The notes under the pieces are model-generated. The model was not told the DNA's origin. It saw only the letters and a program-made list of their open reading frames with translations, and did no database searches. Shown piece by piece: positions 7,111 through 15,642 of a stretch of DNA of 64,000 bases; the stretch's first letter is position 1, and the number at the start of each line of letters is the position of its first letter. The stretch lies in assembly GCF_009900745.1 (NCBI RefSeq), contig NZ_WXVU01000001.1:186001-250000 (forward strand), written 5' to 3'. A program made the translations under genes and the position numbers. The stretch is from Chryseobacterium sp. c4a (lineage in GTDB: Bacteria > Bacteroidota > Bacteroidia > Flavobacteriales > Weeksellaceae).

Positions 7111-8163
7111 TTATAGTGACTGCATATCAATGACAAAGCGATATCTTACATCACTTTTCAGCATTCTTCCATAAGCCTCATTGATATCTTGCATTTTGAT
7201 CATTTCAATTTCTGAAACGATATTATGTTTTCCACAGAAATCCAGTAATTCCTGAGTCTCTGCAATCCCTCCGATCACAGATCCTGCTACCGATTTTCTT
7301 TCCAGAATCATTGGGACTGTATTCAGAATAGGCTCTAAACCTCCTAAATATCCTACAAGAACATGAGTTCCGCTGATATTCAAAGTAGTTATATAAGGAT
7401 TTACATCATGTACATAAGGAACAGTATCAATAATGACATCAAACTTTCCTTTAACTGATTTCATTTGCTCTTCATCTGTAGAAATGATAACGTGATCAGC
7501 TCCTAATTGTTTAGCATCTTCAGTTTTTCCCGGTGTTCTTGAAAACAAGGTTACTTCAGCACCTAACCCTTTTGCAAGCTTAATAGCCATATGACCTAAT
7601 CCTCCTAAACCTACAACAGCAACTTTAGAATCAGGTCCCACATTCCAGTGTTTTAGAGGAGACCATGTGGTAATTCCGGCACAAAGAAGAGGAGCTACAG
7701 CCGCAGCATCAAGATTTTCAGGAACCTTCAGGACGTGATGAGAATCTACGACCACTTTCTGAGAGTATCCGCCGAAAGTATGACCGCCAGAATGCTTATC
7801 CTTTCCATTGTAAGTTCCTGTGAAGCCGTTTTCACAATATTGTTCAAGATCATGCTGGCAGCTGTTGCAATGTCCACAAGAATCTACAATACATCCTACA
7901 CCGGCAAGATCACCTACTTTAAATTTAGTGACATCACTTCCTACTTTTGTAATTCTTCCTACGATTTCATGCCCTGGAACGGCAGGGTAGAGGGTTCCGC
8001 CCCAATCATTTCTTGCAGTGTGAAGATCAGAATGACATACTCCGCAGTATAGAATTTCTATTTCTACATCTTTGGAAGTCACCTCTCTTCTTTCAATATT
8101 CATTTCTTTCAGATCTGCTGTAGTGGATTCTGCTCCATACGCTTTTACTGTAAATGTACTCAT
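7111..8163 (-). CDS. zinc-dependent NAD(P) alcohol dehydrogenase (YahK/CAD-like)
   Basis: The 350-residue protein is a complete medium-chain dehydrogenase. Catalytic zinc ligands are in CGVCHSDLH (Cys and following His/Asp) and PGHEIVG (His-Glu). The structural zinc loop is CGHCNSCQHDLEQYC. The nucleotide-binding loop is VVGLGGLGHMAIKLAKGLG near residues 180-200. This pattern fits the YahK/cinnamyl-alcohol-dehydrogenase-like group that reduces aldehydes with NADPH. It lies downstream of a cupin gene on the same strand, and an AraC regulator diverges from that pair. The physiological aldehyde is unknown. Confidence 0.92.
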   Translation of the reverse strand: MSTFTVKAYGAESTTADLKEMNIERREVTSKDVEIEILYCGVCHSDLHTARNDWGGTLYPAVPGHEIVGRITKVGSDVTKFKVGDLAGVGCIVDSCGHCNSCQHDLEQYCENGFTGTYNGKDKHSGGHTFGGYSQKVVVDSHHVLKVPENLDAAAVAPLLCAGITTWSPLKHWNVGPDSKVAVVGLGGLGHMAIKLAKGLGAEVTLFSRTPGKTEDAKQLGADHVIISTDEEQMKSVKGKFDVIIDTVPYVHDVNPYITTLNISGTHVLVGYLGGLEPILNTVPMILERKSVAGSVIGGIAETQELLDFCGKHNIVSEIEMIKMQDINEAYGRMLKSDVRYRFVIDMQSL

Positions 8164-8195
8164 TCGGTAATTTTATTTTAATTAATAATTTGGTG

Positions 8196-8600
8196 TTATA
8201 AATTGTTATACTCTTCATCGGTTACAGGATTCAGCCATTCCACAATCCCATTCTGTGTATTGGTATTGATGGCAATGTGCGTAAATTCGCTGTCAGGTGC
8301 TGCACCATGCCAATGAATTACATTCGGGAGGATTGTGATCATATCTCCGGGATGCAAAACCTGAGCTGGCTTTCCTTTTTCCTGATAAAAACCGACTCCT
8401 GAAGTTACGATTAAAATCTGTCCGCCTTCATGAGAATGCCAATTATTTCTACATCCTGCTTCAAAGACTACATTGGCAATCTGGCAGTCCAGCTGATTTT
8501 CGTTAGGTTTCAAAACCTGAACCCAGGCTGTTCTTCCTGAAAAGTAATCCGACGGAGCTTTTTCTCCCTTCGGAAAAATGTTTGTATTAAAAGTTTCCAT
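8196..8600 (-). CDS. small cupin domain protein
   Basis: The 134-residue protein is a single cupin barrel. Motif 1 is visible as NNWHSHEGGQILIVTSGVG near residues 52-70 (His, His, Glu ligands), and motif 2 as HPGDMITILPNVIHWHGA near 82-100. Such stand-alone cupins are often annotated as carboxymuconolactone- or mandelonitrile-lyase-like. The actual reaction cannot be read from the sequence. It sits 32 bp upstream of the alcohol dehydrogenase and is probably in the same operon, under the divergent AraC regulator. Confidence 0.88.
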   Translation of the reverse strand: METFNTNIFPKGEKAPSDYFSGRTAWVQVLKPNENQLDCQIANVVFEAGCRNNWHSHEGGQILIVTSGVGFYQEKGKPAQVLHPGDMITILPNVIHWHGAAPDSEFTHIAINTNTQNGIVEWLNPVTDEEYNNL

Positions 8601-8658
8601 AACGGTACAAAAGTCGAAAGTTTCTCATCAATCTAACTTATACAGATTACGGGATTAC

Positions 8659-8709
8659 TTACCAATTTTACAGACACAGTAACTGTTATACTAGAAATTG
8701 GTAATTTTG
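8659..8709 (+). promoter_or_regulatory. AraC-gene promoter with 10-bp dyad
   Basis: TAATTTTG at 8702-8709 matches the TAnnTTTG -7 element, 20 bp before the AraC ATG. TTACCAATTT (8659-8668) and AAATTGGTAA (8695-8704) are perfect inverted copies 26 bp apart, and the second overlaps the -7 element. The dyad lies in the intergenic space shared with the divergent cupin gene, where an operator would be expected. Confidence 0.5.
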
Positions 8710-8729
8710 AATAGTAAAAAATATATTTC

Positions 8730-9632
8730 ATGGAAAATCAGGAGGTTGAAATCTATAATACAGTCTCGGACTATAATAAAATGGCCCATCATGAAACATT
8801 GCATCCATTGGTAAGTGTAATTGATTTTTCCCAATCAGATCCTATTTCCCAATACAGAAGGAAATTTGGATTTTATACCGTTTTCCTGAAAGATGTAATG
8901 TGTGGTGATATGCAGTATGGAAAACATAGTTACGATTATCAGGAAGGAACATTGGTTTTTATTGCTCCAGGGCAGACGTACGGGATTTACAATAAAGGAA
9001 AATCTGTGCAGCCGGCAGGATTTGCTTTAATTTTTCATCCTGACCTTTTAAAAGGAACCAATCTTGGAAAAAATATCAAAGAGTATAATTTCTTTTCCTA
9101 TGATGTGCATGAAGCGTTGCACCTTTCTGAAAAAGAAAGAGAGATTATCCTGGACTGTTTTAAAAATATAAAGCATGAACTTGAACAGTCAATTGATAAA
9201 CATAGTAAATCATTAATTGTAAATAATATTGAACTGTTTCTGAACTACTGTATGCGTTTTTATGATCGTCAGTTTATTACCAGAGACCATATCAATCAGG
9301 GCGTAATCGGGAAATTTGAAAACCTTGTGGATGATTATTTAAAGTCAGAAAATCCTAAAAATATAGGTTTTCCTATGGTGAATTACTTTGCTGAGAAATT
9401 GAATCTTTCAGCGAACTATTTCGGAGATCTGATCAAAAAAGAATTAGGAATTTCCCCTCAGGAATTTATCCACAATAAACTCATTGATGTAGCTAAGGAA
9501 CAGATTTTAGATCAGGGAAAATCAATCAGTGAAATCTCCTATGATCTGGGTTTTAAATATCCACAACATTTTACAAGGCTATTTAAAACCAAGGTTGGAA
9601 TTTCTCCAAGTGAGTACAAGATCCTGAATTGA
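8730..9632 (+). CDS. AraC family transcriptional regulator
   Basis: The 300-residue protein has an N-terminal cupin-like sensing half (EGTLVFIAPGQTYGIYNKG near residues 72-90). A C-terminal AraC/XylS DNA-binding domain follows from about 200. Both helix-turn-helix parts are visible: NLSANYFGDLIKKELGISP near 226-245, and the signature SISEISYDLGFKYPQHFTRLF then KTKVGISPSEYK near 269-297. It is divergent from the cupin/alcohol-dehydrogenase pair, which is its likely regulon. The inducer is unknown. Confidence 0.92.
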   Translation: MENQEVEIYNTVSDYNKMAHHETLHPLVSVIDFSQSDPISQYRRKFGFYTVFLKDVMCGDMQYGKHSYDYQEGTLVFIAPGQTYGIYNKGKSVQPAGFALIFHPDLLKGTNLGKNIKEYNFFSYDVHEALHLSEKEREIILDCFKNIKHELEQSIDKHSKSLIVNNIELFLNYCMRFYDRQFITRDHINQGVIGKFENLVDDYLKSENPKNIGFPMVNYFAEKLNLSANYFGDLIKKELGISPQEFIHNKLIDVAKEQILDQGKSISEISYDLGFKYPQHFTRLFKTKVGISPSEYKILN

Positions 9633-9872
9633 GTTGAGCTGATTCATTGAAATTCAGCACCAAAATCAATCATCTTTTGACTTGAAGAATCTGCAGAAGA
9701 TTTTAATCCATATTCTGATATTGTGGATAACTTTTAGTCGTAGGATAGACAAATGAATTTACTTGTGGAAATTAATACACTCATTAGGGCTGTTTGTATT
9801 TAATTGACCCTATAAATTTTCTATTCTCAAAAAACAGAACTATCTTTAAGTAAAAGTATTCACCATTTCAAC

Positions 9873-11216
9873 ATGAAATCACAGCAGAAAGAAATCCGTG
9901 TATTCAATACCAGTCTGGGCACTATGACTGGATGCATGGAAGATGGAATCATAAGAGTTAAAAGTATTCGTTATGCCCGCTCCGAAAGATTTCAAAAGCC
10001 TGTTCCGGTAGACCATTTTGTTTTTGAAAGTAGACTAGAGCATAAAACTCCGGTTTGTCCACAGAAACTGAGCCCGCTGGTGGAAAAAATGATTGGAGCA
10101 ACACCGGTTGAAGAATTTGAACCTGAAGAATCTACTCAATATCTTTCGATAACCCTCCCTGAAAATATTCTTGAAAACGAAAAACTTCCCGTTGTTGTCT
10201 GGATTCACGGTGGTTCCCATGAAATCGGATGTGGAGACCTTCCAACAGCAGATCCATCACAATGGGTAAAAGAACAGAATATCATAGTTGTTACAGTTTC
10301 CTATCGTTTGGGGCTCTTTGGTTTTTTAGGAGGTGATGAAAAAAGACCAGCTAATTTAGGGCTATTGGACATCATTGAAGCTTTAAAGTGGATCAAGACT
10401 CATATTGCAGACTTTGGGGGAGATTCGGACAGTATTACCCTGCTTGGACAATCCTCAGGAGGAGATGCTATAGCTCATTTGATGATATCAGAAGGTGTTG
10501 AGAATCTATTTCAACGGGCAATTATTCAGAGTGCTCCATTGGGATTACGTCATAAAAGACAAAAAATGTCTGCTGAATTTTTGAAGAAAACAGAAGAGAT
10601 CAAAGATGAGGTTGATGTTTATAAAATGATGGAAGATTATGGAAAATTTGTTCCATCCGTCATGAAATATGGATTGAAAGCAGCTATGCCTTTTGGAACT
10701 CAATACGGATATCCGCCTTTATGCAAAGAGGAAGAATCTGTTGAAAAGTGGAGGGAAAATGCAACAAGATATGATGTGCTGATTGGTTTTAATAATGATG
10801 AAACTGCCTTTTATCTTAAAACATCAGAAGCTTTAAATAAATATTTTGGAACCGGTCTGGGGTTGAAAATCATGGATAAAACGGTTGAAAAAACAACGGA
10901 TATTATCTATGGAGCTCCGGCCAGACAATTTGCAGAAAATTATGCTAAAGGAGGCGGAAATGTGTATTTGTTCAGAATACATTCCAAATTAAAAAATAAT
11001 CATATCGGAGCCCCTCACTGTATTGATCTTCCTTTGATTTTCGGTAATGAATCCGCATGGAAATCCTCAGAAATGCTCAAAGATATTCCTTGGCAGCGTA
11101 TTCATGAAAATGGGAAAAAACTAAGAGCGCTGTGGGCAGAATTTGCAAGAACAGGAAAAATTTCTGATCAATCTGAGCAACCGGAAATTTTAACAATAGA
11201 AAAAATAAAATATTAG
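9873..11216 (+). CDS. type-B carboxylesterase/lipase family alpha/beta hydrolase
   Basis: The 447-residue protein carries the carboxylesterase landmarks in order. The oxyanion loop is VVVWIHGGSHEIG near 107-119. The nucleophile elbow is LLGQSSGGDAI near 190-200, with Gln in place of the usual Glu before the Ser. The acid residue lies in GFNNDETAFYL near 307-317, and the catalytic His in GAPHCIDLPLIF near 374-385. No signal peptide is evident, and it is somewhat shorter than the usual 500 or more residues. It should hydrolyse carboxylic esters; the substrate is unknown. It stands alone with 240 bp of non-coding sequence upstream. Confidence 0.9.
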   Translation: MKSQQKEIRVFNTSLGTMTGCMEDGIIRVKSIRYARSERFQKPVPVDHFVFESRLEHKTPVCPQKLSPLVEKMIGATPVEEFEPEESTQYLSITLPENILENEKLPVVVWIHGGSHEIGCGDLPTADPSQWVKEQNIIVVTVSYRLGLFGFLGGDEKRPANLGLLDIIEALKWIKTHIADFGGDSDSITLLGQSSGGDAIAHLMISEGVENLFQRAIIQSAPLGLRHKRQKMSAEFLKKTEEIKDEVDVYKMMEDYGKFVPSVMKYGLKAAMPFGTQYGYPPLCKEEESVEKWRENATRYDVLIGFNNDETAFYLKTSEALNKYFGTGLGLKIMDKTVEKTTDIIYGAPARQFAENYAKGGGNVYLFRIHSKLKNNHIGAPHCIDLPLIFGNESAWKSSEMLKDIPWQRIHENGKKLRALWAEFARTGKISDQSEQPEILTIEKIKY

Positions 11217-11344
11217 ATACTGACTGGAATTATTAATATTCTTTTGTTATTGTATTTTAATCTTATTTTATTGTTTTATAGTTAATTGTTGATTATTGTG
11301 AAATTTTATTATATTTATGAAACAAATTTTAAAAATATAACCTT

Positions 11345-11509
11345 ATGAAAACAAAACTTTTTCAGAACATGAGAAAACTGGATCGAAGACAATTGAGAAA
11401 TGTAGATGGCGGAATCATTATCGACAGGATGTGTTGTACAATGACAGAAGAGGGAGATTGTTGTGAATGGGCAAGGGATCTCAAAAGCTGTAAATTTATT
11501 TATTGCTAG
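11345..11509 (+). CDS. small Cys-rich peptide with double-glycine leader (bacteriocin/RiPP-like)
   Basis: ATG at 11345 opens a 54-residue ORF ending in TAG. The first part (FQNMRKLDRRQLRNVDGG) is a charged amphipathic leader ending in Gly-Gly. It resembles the leader seen in Bacteroidota 'bacteriocin-like' peptides cleaved by C39 peptidase transporters. The following 31 residues contain six cysteines, arranged CC, CC, C and a terminal C (ending FIYC), suggesting disulfides or modification. It has an A-rich leader with a well-placed start and a hairpin terminator after it. No maturation or export gene is adjacent. The gene call is solid; the function is inferred. Confidence 0.65.
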   Translation: MKTKLFQNMRKLDRRQLRNVDGGIIIDRMCCTMTEEGDCCEWARDLKSCKFIYC

Positions 11510-11538
11510 ACAGAATTATAGAGTTTAAAAAAACCTTT

Positions 11539-11584
11539 AGGCATACATGAACAGGAAAATCTTTATTGTGTATGCCTTTATTTT
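11539..11584. terminator. terminator between the Cys-rich peptide and amylase genes
   Basis: AGGCATACA (11539-11547) pairs with TGTATGCCT (11569-11577), followed by TTATTTTTA. A run of A residues precedes it, so it can also act for the converging amylase gene. Confidence 0.65.
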
Positions 11585-13056
11585 TACTCCAAAACCCATA
11601 CACTTACATTTCCGGCAGGAACAGGGAAATCTCCCCAGCCATTTTCATCAATGATCACTTTATTTTTAAATCTTTTTAAAAGATCTTTACATTTTTTCCC
11701 GGCATAGCGTTTTCCCATTTCCATAGGCTTATTGTAAGTATCCTTATTGCTGAGTACTACTGCACAGCCTGCATGATCATCATCTCCTTCACGTATCCAT
11801 CCGAGACAGTTCGCATCTTCAAAATAGTCCCGTTGTTCACCATAAGCATGATCTTTTCTGGCTTTTAGAAGCTCTTCAATACCATCCACTTTCGGCATAA
11901 ATATTTCCTGATCATTTCCAGCTCTGTCTTTATCAATATAGTGAGCACCATATAAGTCTGGATAAAAAATACATGGATAGCCATCTTTTCGTAAAAGAAT
12001 CAAGGCATAAGCAATTGGCTTGAACCATGATTCAACCGGAGCTTCCAGATCTTGAAGAGGTTGTGTATCATGATTGGCCACAAGACTTACAGCATGTAAA
12101 GGATCTGCCTGAGTAAGAGTATCGTCAAAAATTTTTCTGAGATCATAAGCTGCTCCTTCTTTGGATGCATTATGAAAATTGTTTTGTAGAGAACTATCGA
12201 AGAGACTCATACAGCCTTCAGTAACTTCAATATATTTTTGAAGCAGATGGAGATATCCGGGAGCCCAGTATTCACCCACTGCAAAAATATTCTTTCCGGT
12301 ATTGGAGCGGAGTAGAGTAAGCCATTCTTTATAAAAATCAAAGGAAATATGTTTTAAAGCATCAAGACGAACCCCATCAAAATCAGTTTGATCAAAATAC
12401 CATTTTGCCCAGGTATTAAGCTCTTCCCGCACAAAAGGGTTTCGATGTTCAATATCATTATACATCAGATAATCATAATTACCTTTCTCATCATGAATCA
12501 TCTCTTCCCAGTCGTCTCCATACTCAGACTGTATTTTATAAATATGAGACTCCATCCCTTCCGCATAATCTACACCACTGAAACAAGTGAAATTCCATTC
12601 AAAATCAGAATATTTTTTTTCTCTTCCCGGAAAAGTAAACTTGGTATAGGATTCAATTTCCAAAACATCGGAAATTACTTTTTCCCTATTATTTTCATCT
12701 ACTTTTACCACATTGAACTTTTCCAGTTCATCACCGCCAGCTTTGTGGCCTAATACAATGTCTACAATGACTTCTATATTTTGTTTTTTTAAAGCTGTGA
12801 TTGTTTTTACATATTCCTTTTTAGTACCATATTTGGTAGGGATGGTTCCTTTCTGATCAAACTCTCCAAGATCATAAAGATCATACGTATCATATCCTAC
12901 CGAATACCCGCCGTTTGTTCCTTTATAAGCAGGAGGAAACCATACGGAAGTGATTCCCAGTTTAGCCAGATATTTGGCTTGTTTTTCGGCTTCTTTCCAT
13001 AGCTTTCCATCGCCTTCAGAATACCAGTGGAAAAACTGAATCATCGTTGGGTTCAT
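11584..13056 (-). CDS. amyA: cytoplasmic alpha-amylase, GH13 family
   Basis: The 490-residue protein has no signal peptide, like the cytoplasmic AmyA/GH13_5 type. The four GH13 regions are present: DIVLGHKAGG near 99-108; GVRLDALKHI near 228-237 with Asp232 as nucleophile; FAVGEYW near 258-264 with Glu262 as acid/base; and LVANHDTQ near 325-332 with Asp330. The N-terminal MIQFFHWYSEGDGKLW is typical of this subfamily, which hydrolyses internal alpha-1,4 bonds of glycogen or maltodextrin. It is a single gene, separated by 48 bp from the dinB stop upstream. Confidence 0.92.
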   Translation of the reverse strand: MNPTMIQFFHWYSEGDGKLWKEAEKQAKYLAKLGITSVWFPPAYKGTNGGYSVGYDTYDLYDLGEFDQKGTIPTKYGTKKEYVKTITALKKQNIEVIVDIVLGHKAGGDELEKFNVVKVDENNREKVISDVLEIESYTKFTFPGREKKYSDFEWNFTCFSGVDYAEGMESHIYKIQSEYGDDWEEMIHDEKGNYDYLMYNDIEHRNPFVREELNTWAKWYFDQTDFDGVRLDALKHISFDFYKEWLTLLRSNTGKNIFAVGEYWAPGYLHLLQKYIEVTEGCMSLFDSSLQNNFHNASKEGAAYDLRKIFDDTLTQADPLHAVSLVANHDTQPLQDLEAPVESWFKPIAYALILLRKDGYPCIFYPDLYGAHYIDKDRAGNDQEIFMPKVDGIEELLKARKDHAYGEQRDYFEDANCLGWIREGDDDHAGCAVVLSNKDTYNKPMEMGKRYAGKKCKDLLKRFKNKVIIDENGWGDFPVPAGNVSVWVLE

Positions 13057-13104
13057 ATAATTTGCTGATTTGGTGAATACAAGTTAGCAAAAAAATATAA
13101 ACTA

Positions 13105-14199
13105 TTAATTTTCAAATTCCTTAAACGGTATTTTTAGTTGAACGGAAATCTGTTTTTTTTCTTCAGTATTTAGCTGAGAAAGAGAGAGTCCTAGTAAGCG
13201 GACTGCTTTATCAAAAGGACGCAGTTCCCAAAGTTTTTTTCCTGTATTGAAGTATTCTTCCGGGGATGTGAAATACTCTTCACGTGTTATACTTCTTGTA
13301 AAAAGTGAAAAATCTTTATATTTAATTTTTAAGGTTAAGGTTCTCCCCAGAATATTATTTTTCTGTAAACGCTGATGGAGTTCTTCACTTAGGCTTTCCA
13401 GTTTTTCATTGATTTGTTGTTCGTCAAAAAGATCCTCAAAAAAAGTTCTTTCTACAGCTACACTTTTCTGAATCCGATGAGGTTTAACTTCAGAGGTATG
13501 AATACCGCGAACTACATTATAATAATGCTTTCCGGATTTTCCAAAGATTCTTACCAGATCCTCCAATGATCTTTTCTTTAAATCTTTTCCTTTATAAATC
13601 CCTAAACTAAACATTTTGTTAGCCGTAACTTTTCCAACACCATAAAATTTTTCTACAGGCAATTCTTCCAGAAAACCTTCCATTTTATCAGGATGAATGG
13701 TCTTTTGGCCATTAGGTTTATTGATATCTGAAGCTACTTTAGCTAAAAACTTATTCACAGAAATGCCCGCAGAAGCCGTTAAGCCAGTTTGTTCAAATAT
13801 TTTCTGACGAATTTCCCTGGCAATCTGGTTGGCAGACTCTATTCCTTTTTTATTTTCAGTGACATCCAGATAAGCTTCATCCAATGACAATGGCTCTACC
13901 AGATCGGTATATTCATAGAAGATCTCACGGATCATTTTTGAAATTTCCTTATACCGGGCAAAACGTGGCGGAACAAATATCAGATCAGGACACTTCTCTT
14001 TTGCCGTCTTACTGGGCATAGCGGAACGAACACCATATTTTCTTGCTTCATAGCTCGCTGCAGCTACTACTCCTCGATGCTGGCCTCCAACGGCAATAGG
14101 TTTTCCTCTTAGCGCAGGATTATCATGCTGCTCTACGGAAGCATAAAATGCGTCCATATCCACGTGAATAATTTTACGAAGCAACAAAGAAAAATCCAT
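13105..14199 (-). CDS. dinB: DNA polymerase IV (Y-family, translesion)
   Basis: The 364-residue protein shows the Y-family layout. The first catalytic carboxylates are in IIHVDMDAFYASVEQ (Asp14), and the second pair in LSLDEAYLDVT (Asp107, Glu108). A helix-hairpin-helix thumb follows near 175-200 (FYGVGKVTANKMFSLGIYKG), then the little-finger domain to the end. Pol IV bypasses lesions and is error-prone. The chosen ATG gives only seven residues before the conserved start of motif I. A TATCTTTG -7 element lies 4 bp before it, suggesting a very short or absent leader. Confidence 0.95.
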   Translation of the reverse strand: MDFSLLLRKIIHVDMDAFYASVEQHDNPALRGKPIAVGGQHRGVVAAASYEARKYGVRSAMPSKTAKEKCPDLIFVPPRFARYKEISKMIREIFYEYTDLVEPLSLDEAYLDVTENKKGIESANQIAREIRQKIFEQTGLTASAGISVNKFLAKVASDINKPNGQKTIHPDKMEGFLEELPVEKFYGVGKVTANKMFSLGIYKGKDLKKRSLEDLVRIFGKSGKHYYNVVRGIHTSEVKPHRIQKSVAVERTFFEDLFDEQQINEKLESLSEELHQRLQKNNILGRTLTLKIKYKDFSLFTRSITREEYFTSPEEYFNTGKKLWELRPFDKAVRLLGLSLSQLNTEEKKQISVQLKIPFKEFEN

Positions 14200-14203
14200 A
14201 GCA

Positions 14204-14211
14204 CAAAGATA
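14204..14211 (-). promoter_or_regulatory. -7 promoter element just upstream of dinB
   Basis: On the minus strand TATCTTTG (consensus TAnnTTTG) ends 4 bases before the dinB ATG. If it is used, the transcript would start at or next to the start codon. No good -33 element is visible. Confidence 0.4.
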
Positions 14212-14246
14212 TGGATTCCTGTATTGATGGTGAAGTGTTTATAGAA

Positions 14247-14386
14247 AGGAAGCAGGAGGCTGGAAGAGGGAAGTTAATAAGGTCGATATGGAAAAATATG
14301 ACCCCCATTGATTGAAAAGTAATTAAAATGATATCTAATTGTTGGTAATCCTTAAATTACTTCCAGCTTCTCTCTTCCTGCCTCCC
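14247..14386. repeat. imperfect long inverted repeat, MITE/REP-like
   Basis: Two purine/pyrimidine-biased arms of about 30 bp face each other. The left arm (14247-14277) contains GGAAGCAGGAGGCTGGAAGA and the right arm (14357-14386) contains TTCCAGCTTCTCTCTTCCTG. They are similar after reverse complementing, with several mismatches, and about 80 bp of AT-rich sequence lies between. Composition contrasts sharply with the flanks. Small mobile or dispersed intergenic repeats look like this. No ORF is inside. Confidence 0.55.
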
Positions 14387-14391
14387 ACATT

Positions 14392-14847
14392 TTACGGCTT
14401 TAGTCTCATGGTAAGAAGGTGAGGTTCAAAACCTGCTTTTTCATAAGCTCTTACAGCAGATTCGTTTTCAGCATAAACATCCAGTCTTATTTCTGAAATA
14501 TTTCTGGATTTTGCCCAATTTATAAGTTCATCAGTAATTATTTTATTGATTCCTTTTCCTCTGTATTCCGGTTTTACATACATAAAGCCCAGATAAGCAT
14601 AGCGCTTAAACTTATAATAATCTTTTTCTGAATTTTTTATGAGGGCATAGCCGGAAGCAACAATTTCATTATCGTTTTCCACAACAAGTAAAGTTGCATC
14701 GGGTGATTGTATAAATTTATTCAAATCGTAATAATGAATTTCCCCGTCAATTAATGTACTGTTAAAGGGCCTTTCTGCAGTAACAATTCCCTGCTCAAAG
14801 GTTAATAGAATTTCTAAATCCTGTTCTGTAGCTTCTCTTGTAGTCAT
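14392..14847 (-). CDS. GNAT family N-acetyltransferase
   Basis: The 151-residue protein is a single GNAT domain. The acetyl-CoA loop is visible in YVKPEYRGKGINKIITDEL near 92-110, and the C-terminal NESAVRAYEKAGFEPHLLTM motif near 128-147. The central strand IVASGYALI is typical. The substrate is not predictable. Its stop lies 5 bp past the right arm of the neighbouring inverted repeat. Confidence 0.88.
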   Translation of the reverse strand: MTTREATEQDLEILLTFEQGIVTAERPFNSTLIDGEIHYYDLNKFIQSPDATLLVVENDNEIVASGYALIKNSEKDYYKFKRYAYLGFMYVKPEYRGKGINKIITDELINWAKSRNISEIRLDVYAENESAVRAYEKAGFEPHLLTMRLKP

Positions 14848-14863
14848 GGTGTGAAAAATAAGT

Positions 14864-14903
14864 GAAGTTTAAACACTCCATAAAAGTGGAGTATCTAAAC
14901 TTC
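14864..14903 (-). terminator. hairpin terminator after the thioredoxin-like gene
   Basis: GAAGTTTA...CACTCCA (14864-14880) pairs with TGGAGTAT...TAAACTTC (14887-14903) with a short internal mismatch. On the minus strand it is followed by TTATTTTTC, so it reads as the terminator for the gene ending at 14927. It also lies in the leader of the GNAT gene. Confidence 0.6.
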
Positions 14904-14926
14904 AAGGTTTTTTGATGTTTTAAATA

Positions 14927-15442
14927 TTATTTTAAAAGAGTATCTATCGTTTGCTGAATTTCCGGATCTTCCGGAGAAATAGCATAATATTTTGCGATAG
15001 AAGATTTCTGATCAATAATCATATATCTTGGGATCCAGTTCAGATCCACATAATTATTGAAATCATTTTTCCATCCTGATGCAAACCAATAGTTATCTTT
15101 ATCCTTCATGTTGAATCTTACGAGGCTTTTATCAAATCCTTCTTTAGATCTTTCCAGCGATAAGAAAACAAAGTCAACATTAGGATTATTTTTTTCTAGT
15201 ATTTCAGCTTTTGGAAGTGCCTGAAGACAGTCTCTGCACCATCCAGCCCAAAAGTCGATCACTAAGACTTTTCCTTTATGCTGATCCAGAATTTGCTGGA
15301 TTGTAATTGCTTTTCCATCCTCATCTTCTAATTTTTGCTTTAGAGCTTCTTTAGAAAATCCTGTTTTAAGAACAGTAGGAACTTTCTGTGCATGGCTTAA
15401 GCCAAACATACCTACCATAAAAATTAATAACAACTTTTTCAT
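14927..15442 (-). CDS. TlpA-like thioredoxin family protein, exported
   Basis: The 171-residue protein has a signal peptide (MKKLLLIFMVGMFGLSHAQ) and a thioredoxin fold. Near residue 68 is VLVIDFWAGWCRDCLQALPK, so the redox motif is WCRDC instead of the common WCxPC. A second conserved block is WIPRYMIIDQKSSIAKYYA with the cis-Pro loop. TlpA/ResA-like proteins act as periplasmic thiol reductants for cytochrome maturation or envelope proteins. The Asp before the second Cys should change the redox potential. It is a single gene. Confidence 0.85.
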   Translation of the reverse strand: MKKLLLIFMVGMFGLSHAQKVPTVLKTGFSKEALKQKLEDEDGKAITIQQILDQHKGKVLVIDFWAGWCRDCLQALPKAEILEKNNPNVDFVFLSLERSKEGFDKSLVRFNMKDKDNYWFASGWKNDFNNYVDLNWIPRYMIIDQKSSIAKYYAISPEDPEIQQTIDTLLK

Positions 15443-15642
15443 TTCTACAATTTCATTTACACAAAACTAAGCAATGAATAGCAATTCAAGATTATTTTTT
15501 TATGAATTGGGAAAAATTTATATTATTGATAATTTCTATGAATGTTGTCTAGATGAAGGATAAATTACTTCAAAGAGAAAACTCTATTTTTTATTGAGAA
15601 TATTTTTTGCCACAAATACACGAATAGAATGTGAAAATTCCT

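Noticed and set aside
9722..9730. single DnaA box (TGTGGATAA) in the 240-bp gap before the carboxylesterase gene
   Set aside because: An isolated site without neighbours; other single sites lie at 37751 (in DUF2200) and 44477 (in DinB). Not comparable with the cluster at 40.5 kb.
15601..15630. GCCACAAATACACGAATA sequence after the PNP gene as a repeat element
   Set aside because: Such a string looks like dispersed Bacteroidota intergenic repeats, but only one copy was noticed here, so it is not reported as a feature.
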